Numbered from the stretch's first letter, positions 1 through 12,321 are shown. The stretch is 64,000 bases of DNA from Beta vulgaris subsp. vulgaris (GCF_026745355.1 NC_079209.1:42477824-42541823), one strand, 5' to 3'. Translations and numbers: made by a program. The notes: a model not told the origin generated them from the letters alone.

Positions 1-59
1 GTGATACGTAACTAGTCATAGATATCCTACTGTCAACATCACCATCATAATTAGTATTA

Positions 60-845
60 AAGATGGCAAGGAATCTTGGATCCGGGCCAGATCCATGGAT
101 TCATATCCATTTTTTAGGATCTGGATCTAAATCCTGGGTTCAGAATACGTATCCATGTTCGGATCTGATCTGAGGACCCGAACTCGAATCCGTTTTACAA
201 AATTATATTCTAAGACCCCTCGAACGTTACCTCACTCGTAGTCACACACATACCCAAAGTCCAGACCCTGACTTCTACCAGTCACCCCGTCTTTCTTGAC
301 CTCCGTGCACCTCTCATCAACCACAACAACTTCTTTTCATCCTGTCGACCTCTAAAGTTTGACTGCCACCAGCTACCATTCTCTCTCCTGGTCTTTTCCT
401 TCCCTCTTAACCATCAGCAACCATCACGACTTCTATTGCCAACCATGACATGATCTAGCAATATGATAATTCTCTCTCTTCGCGGCAATCAGCCACGACA
501 AACAGGCCCACCATCGCAGCTTTCTCGTTAGGTGAAGATGATTTTTTTTCTAATCTACATTTTCGAAGTTGCGAATTCCCTATCAAATATGAATTTTTTG
601 TAATCTTGTTACTGAATTTGTTCGAGTGTATTTGTGATACTTTTGTTGAATTTAGTGATTGTTCCTTGATTAAGTTGTGAATTTGTGGTAGAGTAGGCAT
701 ACGAATCTAAATTACCGATGTATCGAAGGACCCATAATATCCGGATCTGGGTCCTTTTTCGCAAACCCGTTAGATACAGGGCAGATCTGAATACAGTCTT
801 TATAAACGGATCTAGATTTGGGTCCATAAGGACTAGTTATAGAAC
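60..845. mobile_element. Candidate hAT-like non-autonomous repeat
   Basis: Both flanks are dense in GGATC/GATCC words and in the string GGACCC, which lie in opposite orientation at the two ends (about 75-195 and 715-830). Such GGATCC-rich subterminal sequence next to a GGCAA word is typical of plant hAT-derived elements. Between them is pyrimidine-rich sequence (240-480) with no recognisable coding region. I could not fix exact terminal inverted repeats or an 8-bp target duplication, so limits and class are tentative. Confidence 0.25.
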
Positions 846-884
846 GAACCTATTGCAAAACGTACTCAAAATAACAAGCAATTA

Positions 885-1390
885 AACATTATTGTGTATC
901 ATTTCCATAAATGAGTCTAACATCAGACTCACCTCTAAAATAACGAAAAGTCCTCTTCCCAACTTGCCAGTGTCCCTTCCTTGGTTACCTTATGAACCTA
1001 CTAATAACACTAACAACATGTGCAAGATCTAATCCAGTGCAGACCATAACATATATCAAGCTTCCAACTACATTAGCATATGGGATTCGACCTTCTAAGC
1101 ATCAGACTATGGTGCAAAAAGCACAAGATACATGTATATTTGCAGCACTAGGAGATTTCATAGGTTTAGCTAACATGCCAAACTTTGACAATATCTTTTA
1201 AATGTAACCTTTCTGTGATAAGAAATACTTCCTCTAATCCATTCCCCCTATGAATTTGCATCCCTAGAATCTTTTACGCAACACCCAAATCCTTCATCTC
1301 AATTTTATCACCCTTCAAATTCTAAATATGATTAGACTTGGACTTTACAACTATGAGCAGATCATCATCATACTTCTACTAAGTATAACT
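885..1390 (-). pseudogene. Ty1/copia polyprotein fragment (reverse transcriptase end into RNase H)
   Basis: Read on the minus strand this is the downstream half of a copia reverse transcriptase. The catalytic YxDD region is recognisable at about 1359-1373 (here read as YDDD). It is followed by the stretch around KDLG and LGMQIHR, then PYANVVGSLIYVMVC (about 1040-1095), which corresponds to the family's conserved PYxxAVGSLMYAM block, and the GHW and LIYG blocks near 900-970. Stops and frame changes occur throughout (for example after KDLGVA and before PRKGHW). No LTRs can be assigned to it. A 27-bp sequence beginning ATCACCCTTCAAATTC occurs twice, about 83 bp apart (near 1309 and 1392), suggesting a small local duplication. 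It is a dead fragment. Confidence 0.75.
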
Positions 1391-1430
1391 CATCACCCTT
1401 CAAATTCTGAATATGATTAATTAGCACCCA

Positions 1431-2459
1431 CTTCTGCATGTTCGGACTTCTAGGTTTTAACCGAACTTTGTCTTTTATTATTTCCTTGAACCGTTCAATA
1501 AGGGCTCATATAGATATCCCATGTCACCTCATTCTAAAGGAGATTATGCCTTAGTGTAGTGAGATTTAGCATCCATTACTATCAAATTAAGATTTTAGAA
1601 ATAAAGATTAAAGGACTCTAAATCTCCCGATGAGCTTTTATCACTTTTTCTTCTCTTTGTTAATTTAATTGTTCTTAGTCTCTTTCTTTACTTTGTTTAA
1701 TGCATAAATTCATTTCTAGTTTCTTCTTTCTAGTTAGGTTTTTATGTTGATTTTGATTTCTAAATAGTAATTTGTTTGTTAGGGTTTGGGTTATAATGTA
1801 ACTATGATTAATTTTGGTGCGTGATTATAAGTTAGAAACTCGTGGCAAGATATGGATAATTAATTGATTAATAAAATGATTACTATTTGCTTGCGTTATA
1901 GTCGTCCTTTTGAATGTTTTTTTGTTGATAGATTAATCGAGTTATGATAGGAGATAATGGTTGATATTTGTTCTAATATCTTTTAATATACATGACAAAA
2001 AGGTATTTATCAAATAAAGGTTTAATGAATTGACATTATGCTAATTGCTTAGATGGATGTTTGATACCATAAAAGATGCTTAATTACATGATATAGGTAA
2101 TTTTATGCACCCTTCAAGAGAGCTTAGGATTTATTAAGAGACAATCACCTGAATTAGTTGCTCGCTCTTATTTCCCGTACTTTTCATCTCTAATTTGCCT
2201 AAATCATGCATTAGTTAGTTTGATTCCTTTTCCATATCTTGTCAACCTTCTTTATATCGTATTTGCTAGTTATTAGCTTAATTTAGTTGTTTAATAGTTG
2301 ATGATTCCTCGTTGAAATGGTTTTACTTTGCTTATTATAGTTAAATTTACTTCTTTTGGAAGAACATCTCTTACTTGCCCGCTTTTTTTTTTTTTTTTTT
2401 GGGTGAAATCTTTATTTAGTTTAGTTTTAAGTTAGGTGATTGGATTAAGGAATCGTGTT
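1431..2459 (+). repeat. Unassigned LTR-like AT-rich sequence
   Basis: There is no coding region here. The text resembles old plant LTR sequence read in the plus direction, opposite to the LTR pieces that follow. A run of T occurs at 2383-2400. I see no terminal repeats that would define an element. Confidence 0.3.
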
Positions 2460-2829
2460 GGACAAGTATAACTCAATAGTAAGAATCAGACGAAATTTAT
2501 AAGCAAAATAATTATTCAATCAGTCCCTCATGCATACATAAATTCCCAATTTCCTAGAAATTAAAGTACTCACTCGCAATTAGGGAAAACATAATCATAA
2601 TAATATAAACATATATCATGAAATAATAGTGAAGTATTAAGGGGAATAGTAAGAGAAGAGAGATAATACCAACCAAAGAACGTATCTTAAAAACAATTAC
2701 TTCTATTGAAAATTTCAATGTGATGGAGAATGAAAATAATCTAAAAAGCTAAACCTAATAAGGTTTTTCAGAGAATAAAAATACACATAAAACTAATCAA
2801 ATAAATAATGAGATAAATAAAAAATTAAT
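2460..2829 (-). repeat. Left piece of split 3' LTR of an old minus-strand gypsy-type element
   Basis: 2640-2800 aligns by eye with 24230-24390, sharing GAAGAGAGATAATACCAA, CAATTACTTCTATTGAAA and AATGAAAATAAT in the same order. At 24390-24440 the homologous copy runs on without interruption into sequence that here resumes only at about 14865 and again at 18346. So 2460-2829, 14865-14916 and 18346-18971 look like parts of one LTR opened up by later insertions. AATTAAT ends this piece (2823-2829) and recurs at 14865-14871. Confidence 0.5.
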
Positions 2830-3159
2830 ATAATAATTCCATCTTTGACCGCTATGCTCAAAACAATCCCAACTTTCGATAATCTCAATACATTCCCACC
2901 TTAATACCTTATGTTCTTACGTTGGTCCTTTTTACCTTAAACCTGTTGGAACAGGTACACTTGATTGATTAAGTCCTTTTTTTCATTTTTTTTACAGTCA
3001 ATGTAACAGACTTGTTTTAAAAAGCTTTTATTAAAAGCTAATCATAGTTATTTATTTAATTATTTTTCAGATAATATTATTTATATTTGAGTTGGAGTAT
3101 GGATATTTATTGTGTTGTATTTGTAATATATTTATTTGTTTAATTTTGTGAAGTTATTT

Positions 3160-3172
3160 ATATTATATATAT
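3160..3172 (+). promoter_or_regulatory. Candidate TATA element of the LARD 5' LTR
   Basis: The sequence TATTATATATATG lies about 140 bp upstream of a GC- and CT-rich stretch that looks like a plant transcript leader. It is conserved in the second LTR near 8093-8104. A TATA box some way inside the LTR fits LTR promoter layout, but AT-rich sequence makes such matches common. Confidence 0.3.
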
Positions 3173-3299
3173 GTTTTGGATTTTAGTTATTTAAAATTGT
3201 TTGAGTGGCATTTGTCGAAACTTTCCAACTAAAGTCGGTTTATTTTAGATGAAATAAAACCCAAATCCCAACCCACCCCCTTGGTCGGTTTAATGATAA

Positions 3300-3740
3300 A
3301 CGAAAAACCCACCTGTAGATTTCTCTCTCAACTTCTTGGGTCTTCTAAACCCCTACCCCCAAATTAAAAAACTCAAAACCCCGTGAAACCCAAAACCCCA
3401 ATCAATTCTCTCTCTCTCTCCCGCGCATCTCCCTTGTTTCAGTTCGCCGGAATTCCCCCACCCTCTTGCAGCTCGCCGGAGCCTCGGCTCGTCTTGCCGC
3501 TGCGAGCGAGCGCCGTTGATGTTCTCGTTTTCTCTCTCCTCCTCTGTTTCGTCGTCGTTGTTGTTGTTTGTGTTCGATGCTGCCGTGTATCGCGCCACCT
3601 GGTGGTTGCCGTTGTAGCTCCGCCTGACTTGCGCCGCCTCACGGCATATACTGCTACTCGTCGGTGCTCCGCCGTCGTGCCCTGAAGCCTCGAAACCCCC
3701 CCCCCCCAACTCCTCTATCGCTTCTTCTTCGCTGCTCACA
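3300..3740 (+). other. GC-rich, CT-repeat leader-like island in the LARD LTR
   Basis: The sequence switches abruptly from AT-rich to a CT-microsatellite and then GC-rich sequence, with an ATG at 3383 opening a 100-codon frame rich in Leu, Ser, Val and Arg. The same island is present at about 8233-8670. Frames of similar length are open on both strands, so the reading frame follows from composition. It looks like a captured or evolved 5' leader, not a protein gene. Confidence 0.4.
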
Positions 3741-6149
3741 TGAGCAAAGGTACTAACCCCTCTGATCCTTCCTTTGAATTATGATAATGGTTGATAATTT
3801 GACAGTGAATTATGGTTGTTGATTATGTAGTATTGATGGGGCTGAATTATTGTTGTAGGTGAATTTGTTTATTAAATTGGATTGTGTTTATATTGATTGA
3901 TATAATAAATAGAGTATCATTATATTGTTGTAAATTGGTAGTGAGAAATGCATATTGGTTATGGACCCATACTTGGTTGATAAATTAGATTAATGATAAT
4001 GTTAGTTTTGCAGAAGATTAGTAAATATAAGTTCTTGAACTAGTTTAATAAGACATGTTAGTTTAGCATGATTAATGGAAGTCATACTTTAGCTATGTTG
4101 GGTAGTAAGGAAATCTAATTGAATTATGTGTTCGATTAGAGGTTGTCATTTGAATAAGTAGAAGAGTTCATACTAAGAAGAACCAGAAATGATTTATGAT
4201 ATTACTTGATATCATTAAAGTGAAACCATGACCGAGTTATGGACTTGAAGAGTTATTCAAAGAGCGGTGATTATTCTTAGAAACTTATTGGTATCGAATT
4301 GATTATGTTAGTTTTATTGTCTCCTAATCGAAGAGTTGTAATTAGACTCGTGAAACATTTATATTTAAGAAATTTGATTGAGTTAGTTTTATATAATTAA
4401 ACTTGAGGAGAAATACTTGTTAATAGTTAATGGTTAAAGAGTTGGAATGTTGTGAGCTATTAAGAGTTAACCTATATTGCTTGGTTCTAATGATAATAGA
4501 AAGTTGTTAATCCTTAAATAATATTCATGATATCAATTAGAATAGTATGTTGTTCGAGTTCATTGTTAATTATGATATAGAAGTCCTGGTTTTGGCTTAA
4601 ATGGTCTTTATTAGCGTTTAAAGGCGACTTGAGTATCAGATTGATATAGTAATGAAATTATGTTATTGATTTTGTTTATGCGATACATGAAAGTTGTTTC
4701 TACGTTGTTGATGGAAGTTCACTGAATTGTGGAAGGTGGCATCATGTTATAATTAGAATTCTAATTGTACGTTATCATTTTGTTAAGTATATACTATATT
4801 AATAAGTTGATTGATGTGGTAAGTGTGTGATAGTGTTCTACTTATAGCTAAATGTTCTAGAATTGGTTGGGTGTAATTCTATAAATAAAAGATTAGTTAT
4901 ATGAAAATCTGACTAGAGTTATCAATGATACTCTGGGGAAGAATAGTTTGAGTATACTGTTTAAATGGGTTAACCTAATTAATAACCTCACATGAAGTCA
5001 AAGAAAGGATTAACTAATTACTATAATAATATGAGGAGTATGAAAGTTAGATTACTTAACTATGGAGTAGATCGGTGAAGATTGTTGATAAAGTATTTTA
5101 ATTGGATAGCTATAAATAGAATAATATAATAAAGTGAGTTGATTGATTAGAATTCGAGGGACTAATTGGTTTATGAGATTACTTAAGTAAGTGCAAGTTT
5201 GTACATTACTTTAAAGTTGTTTGAATAACAAAATGCATGACTTCTAATTAGAAGAGAGGTTGACTCGCTATATTAAGTAAGATTATGATCCACTAATGGT
5301 TGTTATTGGAATCGAACTTACGATATAACATGGCCATAATGATTAGGTCTAATTACCTTTGTTTCATGAATCTTGAGTTGTGGCGCTAACTCTCCTTAGT
5401 TAGTTCTAAGAGAGAGACTTATTGTAATTGTTGATGGTGTTTGATAATGGTTATTATCATTATTGAGATGAGCCTACATAAATATTGGTGAAGTGGAAAG
5501 AATATGAACTATCTATACGCAAAAGTATGTGATGTGTGAATTGGTTAGTAACTCTCGCTAGTTAATTCTAGCTGAGAGACCTATTGTCACTATGGCTGGG
5601 TATTTTACATAATATGATTGGTTACTTGTGTGGTAAGTATGTTCTATAATTGTAATTGAGTTGAATCGAAATGCATAACTTATTGGCCTCAAATATATAC
5701 TTAGCATTATAACTCTCTAAGAAGAAGCCTTGCTTGTTGTTCAATGATTGTCAAGGATTACTATAACTATGGAATAGTTCTAAGAATGGCGATTAAGTTA
5801 TGAAAGATAATCGAAAGGAATCTGAAAGGGGAAAGTAGCCTCGTCTAAGTCGACGGATGAGGTGAAATGAACAGTGCCCCATGGACTGTGAACCTTGGGG
5901 GCCCCACAGGGAAACCTGCCCATTGCTCTGTGGGCGATAATCGGCTTATATCAGGTAATGTGAAACCTGTGGATGGCTGATGAAATCAGCGGAAAAATTA
6001 CTCCGACTAGTCGCGTTATTGGCCAAAAGTAAAGTGAATGGTTGGGTGACGACCCCCATTGTCGGAGTGTAAGCTTTGTCTCCTCCGCCGCGTTCTCTTT
6101 CCCCCTGGTTAAAAGGAATGTAATTTCAAAGTATGAAAGTTATATTGAT

Positions 6150-6375
6150 AATGGTTTCCCGATAAGAATCGTATCGTGGTAAGTTGTTTCGATATCGGAT
6201 TCCCGATAAGGAATCATATCAGGTAAGTAATGAAAGTTTATTCAGTATATGAATATGAATATCGAAATTGGTTTCCTGATAAGGAGGCATATCATGGTAA
6301 GTGATACTACCGTTAGATTCTCGATAAGGAATCGTCTCTCGTTATTGGATTCCCGATGAGGAATCGTTATGATGA
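6150..6375 (+). repeat. Cluster of degenerate hairpin repeats (GATTCC...GGAATC) in LARD LTR
   Basis: The motif GATTCCCGATAAGGAATC and variants occur about five times, with inverted halves GATTCC/GGAATC that can form 6-bp stems around CGATAA-like loops, separated by GTAAGT-rich spacers. The cluster is repeated in the 3' LTR at about 11080-11300. No coding role is apparent. Confidence 0.55.
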
Positions 6376-7383
6376 AAGTATTTATTGCCTGCATGATCTT
6401 GTTTGTGTAGGATAATATAAGAGAATGATTGATAGAGTATGAAAGCATAAGTTTGGATTCTCATAAGAAATCAATTAAAGGATGTAAAGTATATTGCTTA
6501 TATCAGAGTTGGTGAACTCGAATTCCTATTATGGAATCGTGGTAAATTGAAAGGTCGACTAAATGAGAATATAGAGACATTTTAGTGTTGAGAGTCACCT
6601 TATTGTGTTTGTTACTATGTGATTGATGATGTATTGTGAAACAAGGAATTGGATAAAATATAATATGTATGTTAAACAAGATTATTGGTGCTAAGCATGG
6701 TATTATGGATATGATTGTTGAACTTATTTTGGTTGGGTGAGAGTCATTTTCAAGTAAAAGCCACCAAAGCATGTGTTAATCTTATTTACGGGTTTAGTAC
6801 TCAGCTTTGCTGATGTGTGTACATTGTTTTGTCATTTCTGTGGCCTGTCACTTGGTGGGTGGCAGTATCTTAAATGTTTCAGGTTGAAGCCGTGAGTTAT
6901 TCTTTTGCAAGTTGAAGCTGATACGAGATGGTGTAGTATTGTATTTGATATTGAAGTGAGGAAGCTCCACTTGTAATAGTTAATCGTTTATTTTCTATAA
7001 TATATTTTCTATTTAAGAATCGCTAGCTAGTGCTTCTGATTCTCTATTGGTTGTTGCTCCGCGAAAGCGTTGAGATTGTTGAGCTTTGGGATTTGGAAAT
7101 ATTTTATCTATTGAAATTGTAACAGGTTCATATTATTTTCTCGCTTTAGCGTTGTCCTATTTTCAAAGGAAATCTTCGGATTTTCTTAGAAATTTATGAG
7201 AATAGAGTTGAGAATCAACGTAGTTGTAATAGTTAATTATTTGAATAGAGTTGGGAATTGAGTTCCACATCTCCGATGTAGTTCGGTGAGTGTGATGGTA
7301 ATAGTTCGGGTTATCTCGACTAGAGTCTCTTTCGCTGTGCTTAATCCTTTGTAAGCTGGTCGGGAAATTCGGGCTGTTACAAG

Positions 7384-7395
7384 TGGTATCAGAGC
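7384..7395 (+). promoter_or_regulatory. Primer binding site (initiator tRNA-Met type)
   Basis: TGGTATCAGAGC is complementary to the 3' end of plant initiator tRNA-Met, the usual primer of many plant LTR retrotransposons. It starts two bases after the CA end of the LTR, exactly where minus-strand priming is expected. Confidence 0.95.
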
Positions 7396-7917
7396 TTGAT
7401 TAGATTTGGATACGCTGTGATCTCCATATCATAGTGTAGGGTTGAAATAGGTTTAATGGATTGGATAAAAGTTAGGATAAATGAATCAAGCCGTATGAGT
7501 GTTTGCGCTTACGCGTGACTATATGAATCCATTTATTTGAATGTGTATTAAGTTGTGTATATTTGCTAATAAGTATTTATTAATTTATTATGACTTGATT
7601 TTCTTGTATTATTTACTTAAAAGTGTGTATTTCAAGAGAACTTATATGATTTGCTTCATAAATGAATTTCAAACGAGATCTCTGCAAATGAGATGATTGA
7701 AATCCAATGCCAACAAGTTTGCCCCTTTTGCTCTTTGCTCCTTGATTTTGCAAGTCAAGTCGAAGTAGAGATTTTCTTTGCTCCTTGACTTCGTGAATTA
7801 AGTTGAAGTAGAGAACCAAAAGATGATGGTAGAATGGAGGCTGGACGTATGTCTTGGAGCTTGAGATTTTGGTTTTGTGAAAGTAATTGTTTGCAAGTTT
7901 CGAGGACGAAACTTTTG

Positions 7918-7932
7918 ATAAGGGTGGTAGTA
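7918..7932 (+). promoter_or_regulatory. Polypurine tract of the LARD element
   Basis: ATAAGGGTGGTAGTA lies directly upstream of the TG start of the 3' LTR. It is purine-rich but interrupted, as in related plant gypsy elements. Confidence 0.75.
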
Positions 7933-10900
7933 TGTAACAGACTTGTTTTAAAAAGCTTTTATTAAAAGCTAATCATAGTTATTTATTTAATTATTTTTCA
8001 GATACTCTTATTTATATTTGAGTTGGAGTATGGATATTTATTGTGTTGTATTTGTAATATATTTATTTGTTTAATTTTGTGAAGTTATTTATATTATATA
8101 TATGTTTTGGATTTTAGTTATTTAAAATTGTTTGAGTGGTATTTGTCGAAACTTTCCAACTAAAGTCGGTTTATTTTAGATGAAATAAAACCCAAATCCC
8201 AACCCACCCCCTTGGTCGGTTTAATGATAAACCAAAAACCCACCTGTAGATTTCTCTCTCAACTTCTTGGGTCTTCTAAACCCCTACCCCCAAATTGAAA
8301 AACTCAAAACCCCGTGAAACCCAAAACCCCAATCAATTCTCTCTCTCTCTCCCGCGCATCTCCCTTGTTTCAGTTCGCCGGAATTCCCCCACCCTCTTGC
8401 AGCTCGCCGGAGCCTCGGCTCGTCTTGCCGCTGCGAGCGAGCGCCGTTGATGTTCTCGTTTTCTCTCTCCTCCTCTGTTTCGTCGTCGTTGTTGTTGTTT
8501 GTGTTCGATGCTGCCGTGTATCGCGCCACCTGGTGGTTGCCGTTGTAGCTCCGCCTGACTTGCGCCGCCTCACGGCATATACTGCTACTCGTAGGTGCTC
8601 CGCCGTCGAGCCCTGAAGCCTCGAAACCCCCCCCCCCCCAACTCCTCTGTCGCTTCTTCTTCGCTGCTCACATGAGCAGAGGTACTAACCCCTCTGATCC
8701 TTCCTCTGAAATATGATAATGGTTGATAATTTGACAGTGAATTGTGGTTGTTGATTATGTAGTATTGATGGGGCTGAATCATTGTTGTTGGTGAATTTGT
8801 TTATTAAATTGGATTGTGTTTATATTGATTGATTTTATAAATAGAGTATCATTATATTGTTGTAAATTGGTAGTGCGAAATGCATATTGGTTATGGACGC
8901 ATACTTGGTTGATAAATTAGATTAATGATAATGTTAGTTTTGCAGAAGATTAGTAAATATAAGTTCTTGAACTAGTTTAATAAGACATGTTAGTTTAGCA
9001 TGATTAATGGAAGTCATACTTTATTTATGTTGGGTAGTAAGGAAATCTAATTGAATTATGTGTTCGATTAGAGGTTGTCATTTGAATAAGTAGAAGAGTT
9101 CATACTAAGAAGAACCAGAAATGATTTATGATATTACTTGATATCATTAAAGTGAAACCATGACCGAGTTTGGACTTGAAGAGTTTATTCAAGAGCGGTG
9201 ATTATTCTTAGAACTTATTGGTATCGAATTGATTATGTTAGTTTTATTGTCTCCTATCGAAGAGTGTGTAATTAGACTCGTGAAACATTTATATTAAGAA
9301 TTTGATTGAGTTAGTTTTATATAATTAAACTTGAGGAGAAATACTTGTTAATAGTTAATGTTAAAGAGTTGGAATGTTGTGAGCTATTAAGAGTTAACTA
9401 TATTGCTTGGTTTAATGATAATAGAAAGTTGTTAATCCTTAAATAATATTCATGATATCAATTAGAATAGTAGTTGTTCGAGTTCATTGTTAATTATGAA
9501 TAGAAGTCCTGGTTTTGGCTTAAATGGTCTTTATTAGGTTTAAAGGCGACTTGAGTACAGATTGATATAGTAATGAAATTATGTTATTGATTTTGTTTAT
9601 GCGATACATGAAAGTTGTTTCTACGTTGTTGATGGAAGTTCACTGAATTGTGGAAGGTGGCATACTAATTATAATTAGAATTCTAATTGTACGTTATCAT
9701 TTTGTTAAGTATATACTATATTAATAAGTTGATTGATGTGGTAAGTGTGTGATAGTGTTCTACTTATAGCTAAATGTTCTAGAATTGGTTGGGTGTAATT
9801 CTATAAATAAAAGATTAGTTATATGAAAATCTGACTAGAGTTATCAATGATACTATGGGGAAGAATAGTTTGAGTAGACTGTTTAAATGGGTCAACCTAA
9901 TTAATAACCTCACATGAAGTCAAAGAAAGGATTAACTAATTACTATAATAATATGAAGAGTATGAAAGTTAGATTACTTAACTATGGATAGATCGGTGAA
10001 GATGTGTATTGATAAAGTATTTAATTGGATAGCTATAAATAGAATAATATAATAAAGTGAGTTGATTGATTAGAATTCGGAGGACTAATTGGTTTATAGA
10101 TTACTTAAGTAAGTGCAAGTTTTGTACATTACTTTAAAGTAGTTTGAATTACAAATGAATGACTTCTAATTAGAAGAGAGGTTGACTCGCTAATTAAGTA
10201 AGAATTATGATCCACTAATGGTTGTTATTGGAATCGAACTTACGAATAACATGCCCATAATGATTAGGTCTAATTAACCTTTGTTTCATGAATCTTGAGT
10301 TGTGGCGCTAACTCTCCTTAGTTAGTTCTAAGAGAGAGACTTATTGTAATTGTTGAAGGTGTTTGATAACGGTTATTATCATTATTGAGATGAGCCTGCA
10401 TATATATTGGTGAAGTGAAAAGAATATGAACTATCTAATACGCAAAAGTATGTGATGTGTGAATCGGGTTAGTAACTCTCGCTAGTTAATTCTAGCTGAG
10501 AGACCTATTGTCACTATGGTTGGGTATTTTACAAATATGATTGGTTACTTGTGTGGTAAGTATGTTTATAATTGTAATTGAGTTGAATCGAAATGCATAA
10601 CTATATTGGCCTCGAAATATTACTTGAGCATTATAACTCTCTAAGAAGAAGCCTTGCTTGTTGTTCAATGATTGTCAAGGATTACTATAACTATGGAATA
10701 GTTCTAAGAATGCGATTAGTTATGAACGATAATCGAAAGGAATCTGAAAGGGGAAAGTAGCCTCGTCTAGTCGACGGATGAGGTGACATGAACAGTGCCC
10801 CATGGACTGTGAACCTTGGGGGCCCCACAGGGAAACCTGCCCATTGCTCTGTGGGCGATAATCGGGCGTTATATCAGGTAATGTGAAACCTGTGGATGGC

Positions 10901-12316
10901 TGATGAATATCAGCGGAAAAATGTACTCCGGACTAGTCGCGGTTATTGGCCAAAAGTAAAGTGAATGGTTGGGTGACGACCCCACTGTCGGAGTGTAAGC
11001 TTTGTCTCCTCCGCCGCGTTCTCTTTCCCCCTGGTTAAAAGGAATGTAATTTCAAAGTATGAAAGTTATATCGATAATGGTTTCCCGATAAGAAATCGTA
11101 TCGTGGTAAGTTGTTTCGATATCGGATTCCCGATAAGGAATCATATCAGGTAAGTAATGAAAGTTTATTCAGTATATGAATATGAATATCGAAATTGGTT
11201 TCCTGATAAGGAGGCATATCATGGTAAGTGATACTACCGTTAGATTCTCGATAAGGAATCGTATCTCGTTATTGGATTCCCGATAAGGAATCGTTATGAT
11301 GAAAGTATTTATTGCCTGCATGATCTTGTTTGTGTAGGATAATATAAGAGAATGATTGATAGAGTATGAAAGCATAAGTTTGGATTCTCATAAGAAATCA
11401 TTAAAGGAATAAAGTATATTGCTTATATCAGAGTTGGTGAACTCGAATTCCTATTATGGAATCGTGGTAAATTGAAAGGTCGACTAAATGAGAATATAGA
11501 AACATTTTAGTGTTGAGTAGCACCTTATTGTGCTTGTTACTATGTGATTGATGAGTATTGTGAAACAAGGAATTGGATAAAATATAATATGTATGTTAAA
11601 CAAGATTATTGGTGCTAAGCATGGTATTATGGATATGATTGTTGAACTTATTTTGGTTAGGTGAGAGTCGTTTTCAAGTAAAAGCCACCAAAGCATGTGT
11701 TAATCTTATTTACGGGTTTAGTACTCAGCTTTGCTGATGTGTGTACATTGTTTTGTCATTTCTGGCCTGTCACTTGGTGGGTGGCAGTATCTTAAATGTT
11801 TCAGGTTGAAGCCGTGAGTTATTCTTTTGCAAGTTGAAGCTGATGCGAGATGATGCAGTATTATATTTGTTATTGAAGTGAGGACGCTCCACTTGTAATA
11901 GTTAATCGTTTATTTTTTTATAATATATTTTACCTATTTAAGAATCGCTAGCTAAGTGCTCCTGATTCTCTATTGGTTGTTGCTCCGCGAAAGCGTTGAG
12001 GTTGATGAGCTTTGGGATTTGGAAATATTTTACTTATTGAAATTGTAACAGGTTCATATTATTTTCTCGCTTTAGCGTTTTCCTATTTTCAATGGAAACT
12101 CTATCGGATTTTCTATAGAAATTTATGAGAATAGAGTTTGAGAATCAAAACGTTGTTGTAATAGGTAATTAACTTGAATAGAATTGGGAATTGAGTTCCA
12201 CATTCTCCGATGTAGTTCGGTGAGTGTGATGGTAATAGTCCGGGTTATCTTGACTAGAGTCTCTTTCGCTGTGCTTAATCCTTTTTAAGCTGGTCGGGAA
12301 AATTCGGGCTGTTACA
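7933..12316 (+). repeat. 3' LTR (4,384 bp) of the LARD element
   Basis: This is the second long repeat, TG...CA, matching 3002-7381 and followed directly by the target duplication GTCAA. Compared with the 5' copy it has frequent one-base deletions and insertions in 9155-10960 but only sparse substitutions near its ends. Confidence 0.93.
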
Positions 12317-12321
12317 GTCAA

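Larger units (their letters stand above)
3002..7381 (+). repeat. 5' LTR (4,380 bp) of the LARD element
   Basis: It begins TG and ends CA and matches 7933-12316 along its whole length. The first 1.2 kb and the stretch 6100-6450 are almost identical to the other copy, while 4220-6030 differs mainly by single-base insertions and deletions. It contains an AT-rich upstream part, a GC-rich CT-repeat leader-like part (about 3300-3735), a long AT-rich body, a GC-rich island (5860-5960) and a cluster of short hairpin repeats (about 6150-6375). Confidence 0.93.
7382..7932 (+). other. Internal domain of the LARD element (551 bp, non-coding)
   Basis: This is all that lies between the two LTRs. It starts with the primer binding site and ends with the polypurine tract. 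No frame resembles gag, protease, reverse transcriptase or integrase. A roughly 40-bp imperfect direct repeat (TTGCTCCTTGA... to ...GAAGTAGAGA) occurs at about 7735-7773 and 7779-7817. CGAGGACGAAAC near 7900-7911 resembles the codons that precede the polypurine tract in Tekay/Del elements. Confidence 0.85.
3002..12316 (+). mobile_element. LARD-type LTR retrotransposon: two 4.38-kb LTRs around a 551-bp interior
   Basis: Two long direct repeats each begin TGTAACAGACTTG and end GGGCTGTTACA. The whole is flanked by the 5-bp target duplication GTCAA (2997-3001 and 12317-12321). Between the repeats lie a perfect 12-base match to the plant initiator-tRNA-Met primer site and a purine-rich tract. There is no gag or pol, so the element must have used enzymes from another retrotransposon. 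Large non-coding elements of this kind are known as LARDs, but LTRs making up 94 percent of the element are extreme. The LTR end (GGCTGTTACA next to AGTGGTATCAGAGC) and a CGAGGACGAAAC motif before the polypurine tract resemble Tekay/Del-type Ty3-gypsy elements, which I infer as its source. Confidence 0.92.

Noticed and set aside
3383..3685. 100-codon frame repeated exactly at 8314-8616, which could look like a duplicated gene
   Set aside because: Both lie in the GC-rich part of the two LTRs of one element. Frames are open on both strands, and the protein is low-complexity Leu/Val/Arg without any domain.
3002..12316. A simple tandem duplication of a 4.9-kb segment
   Set aside because: TG...CA ends, primer site, polypurine tract and the flanking GTCAA pair show an LTR retrotransposon.
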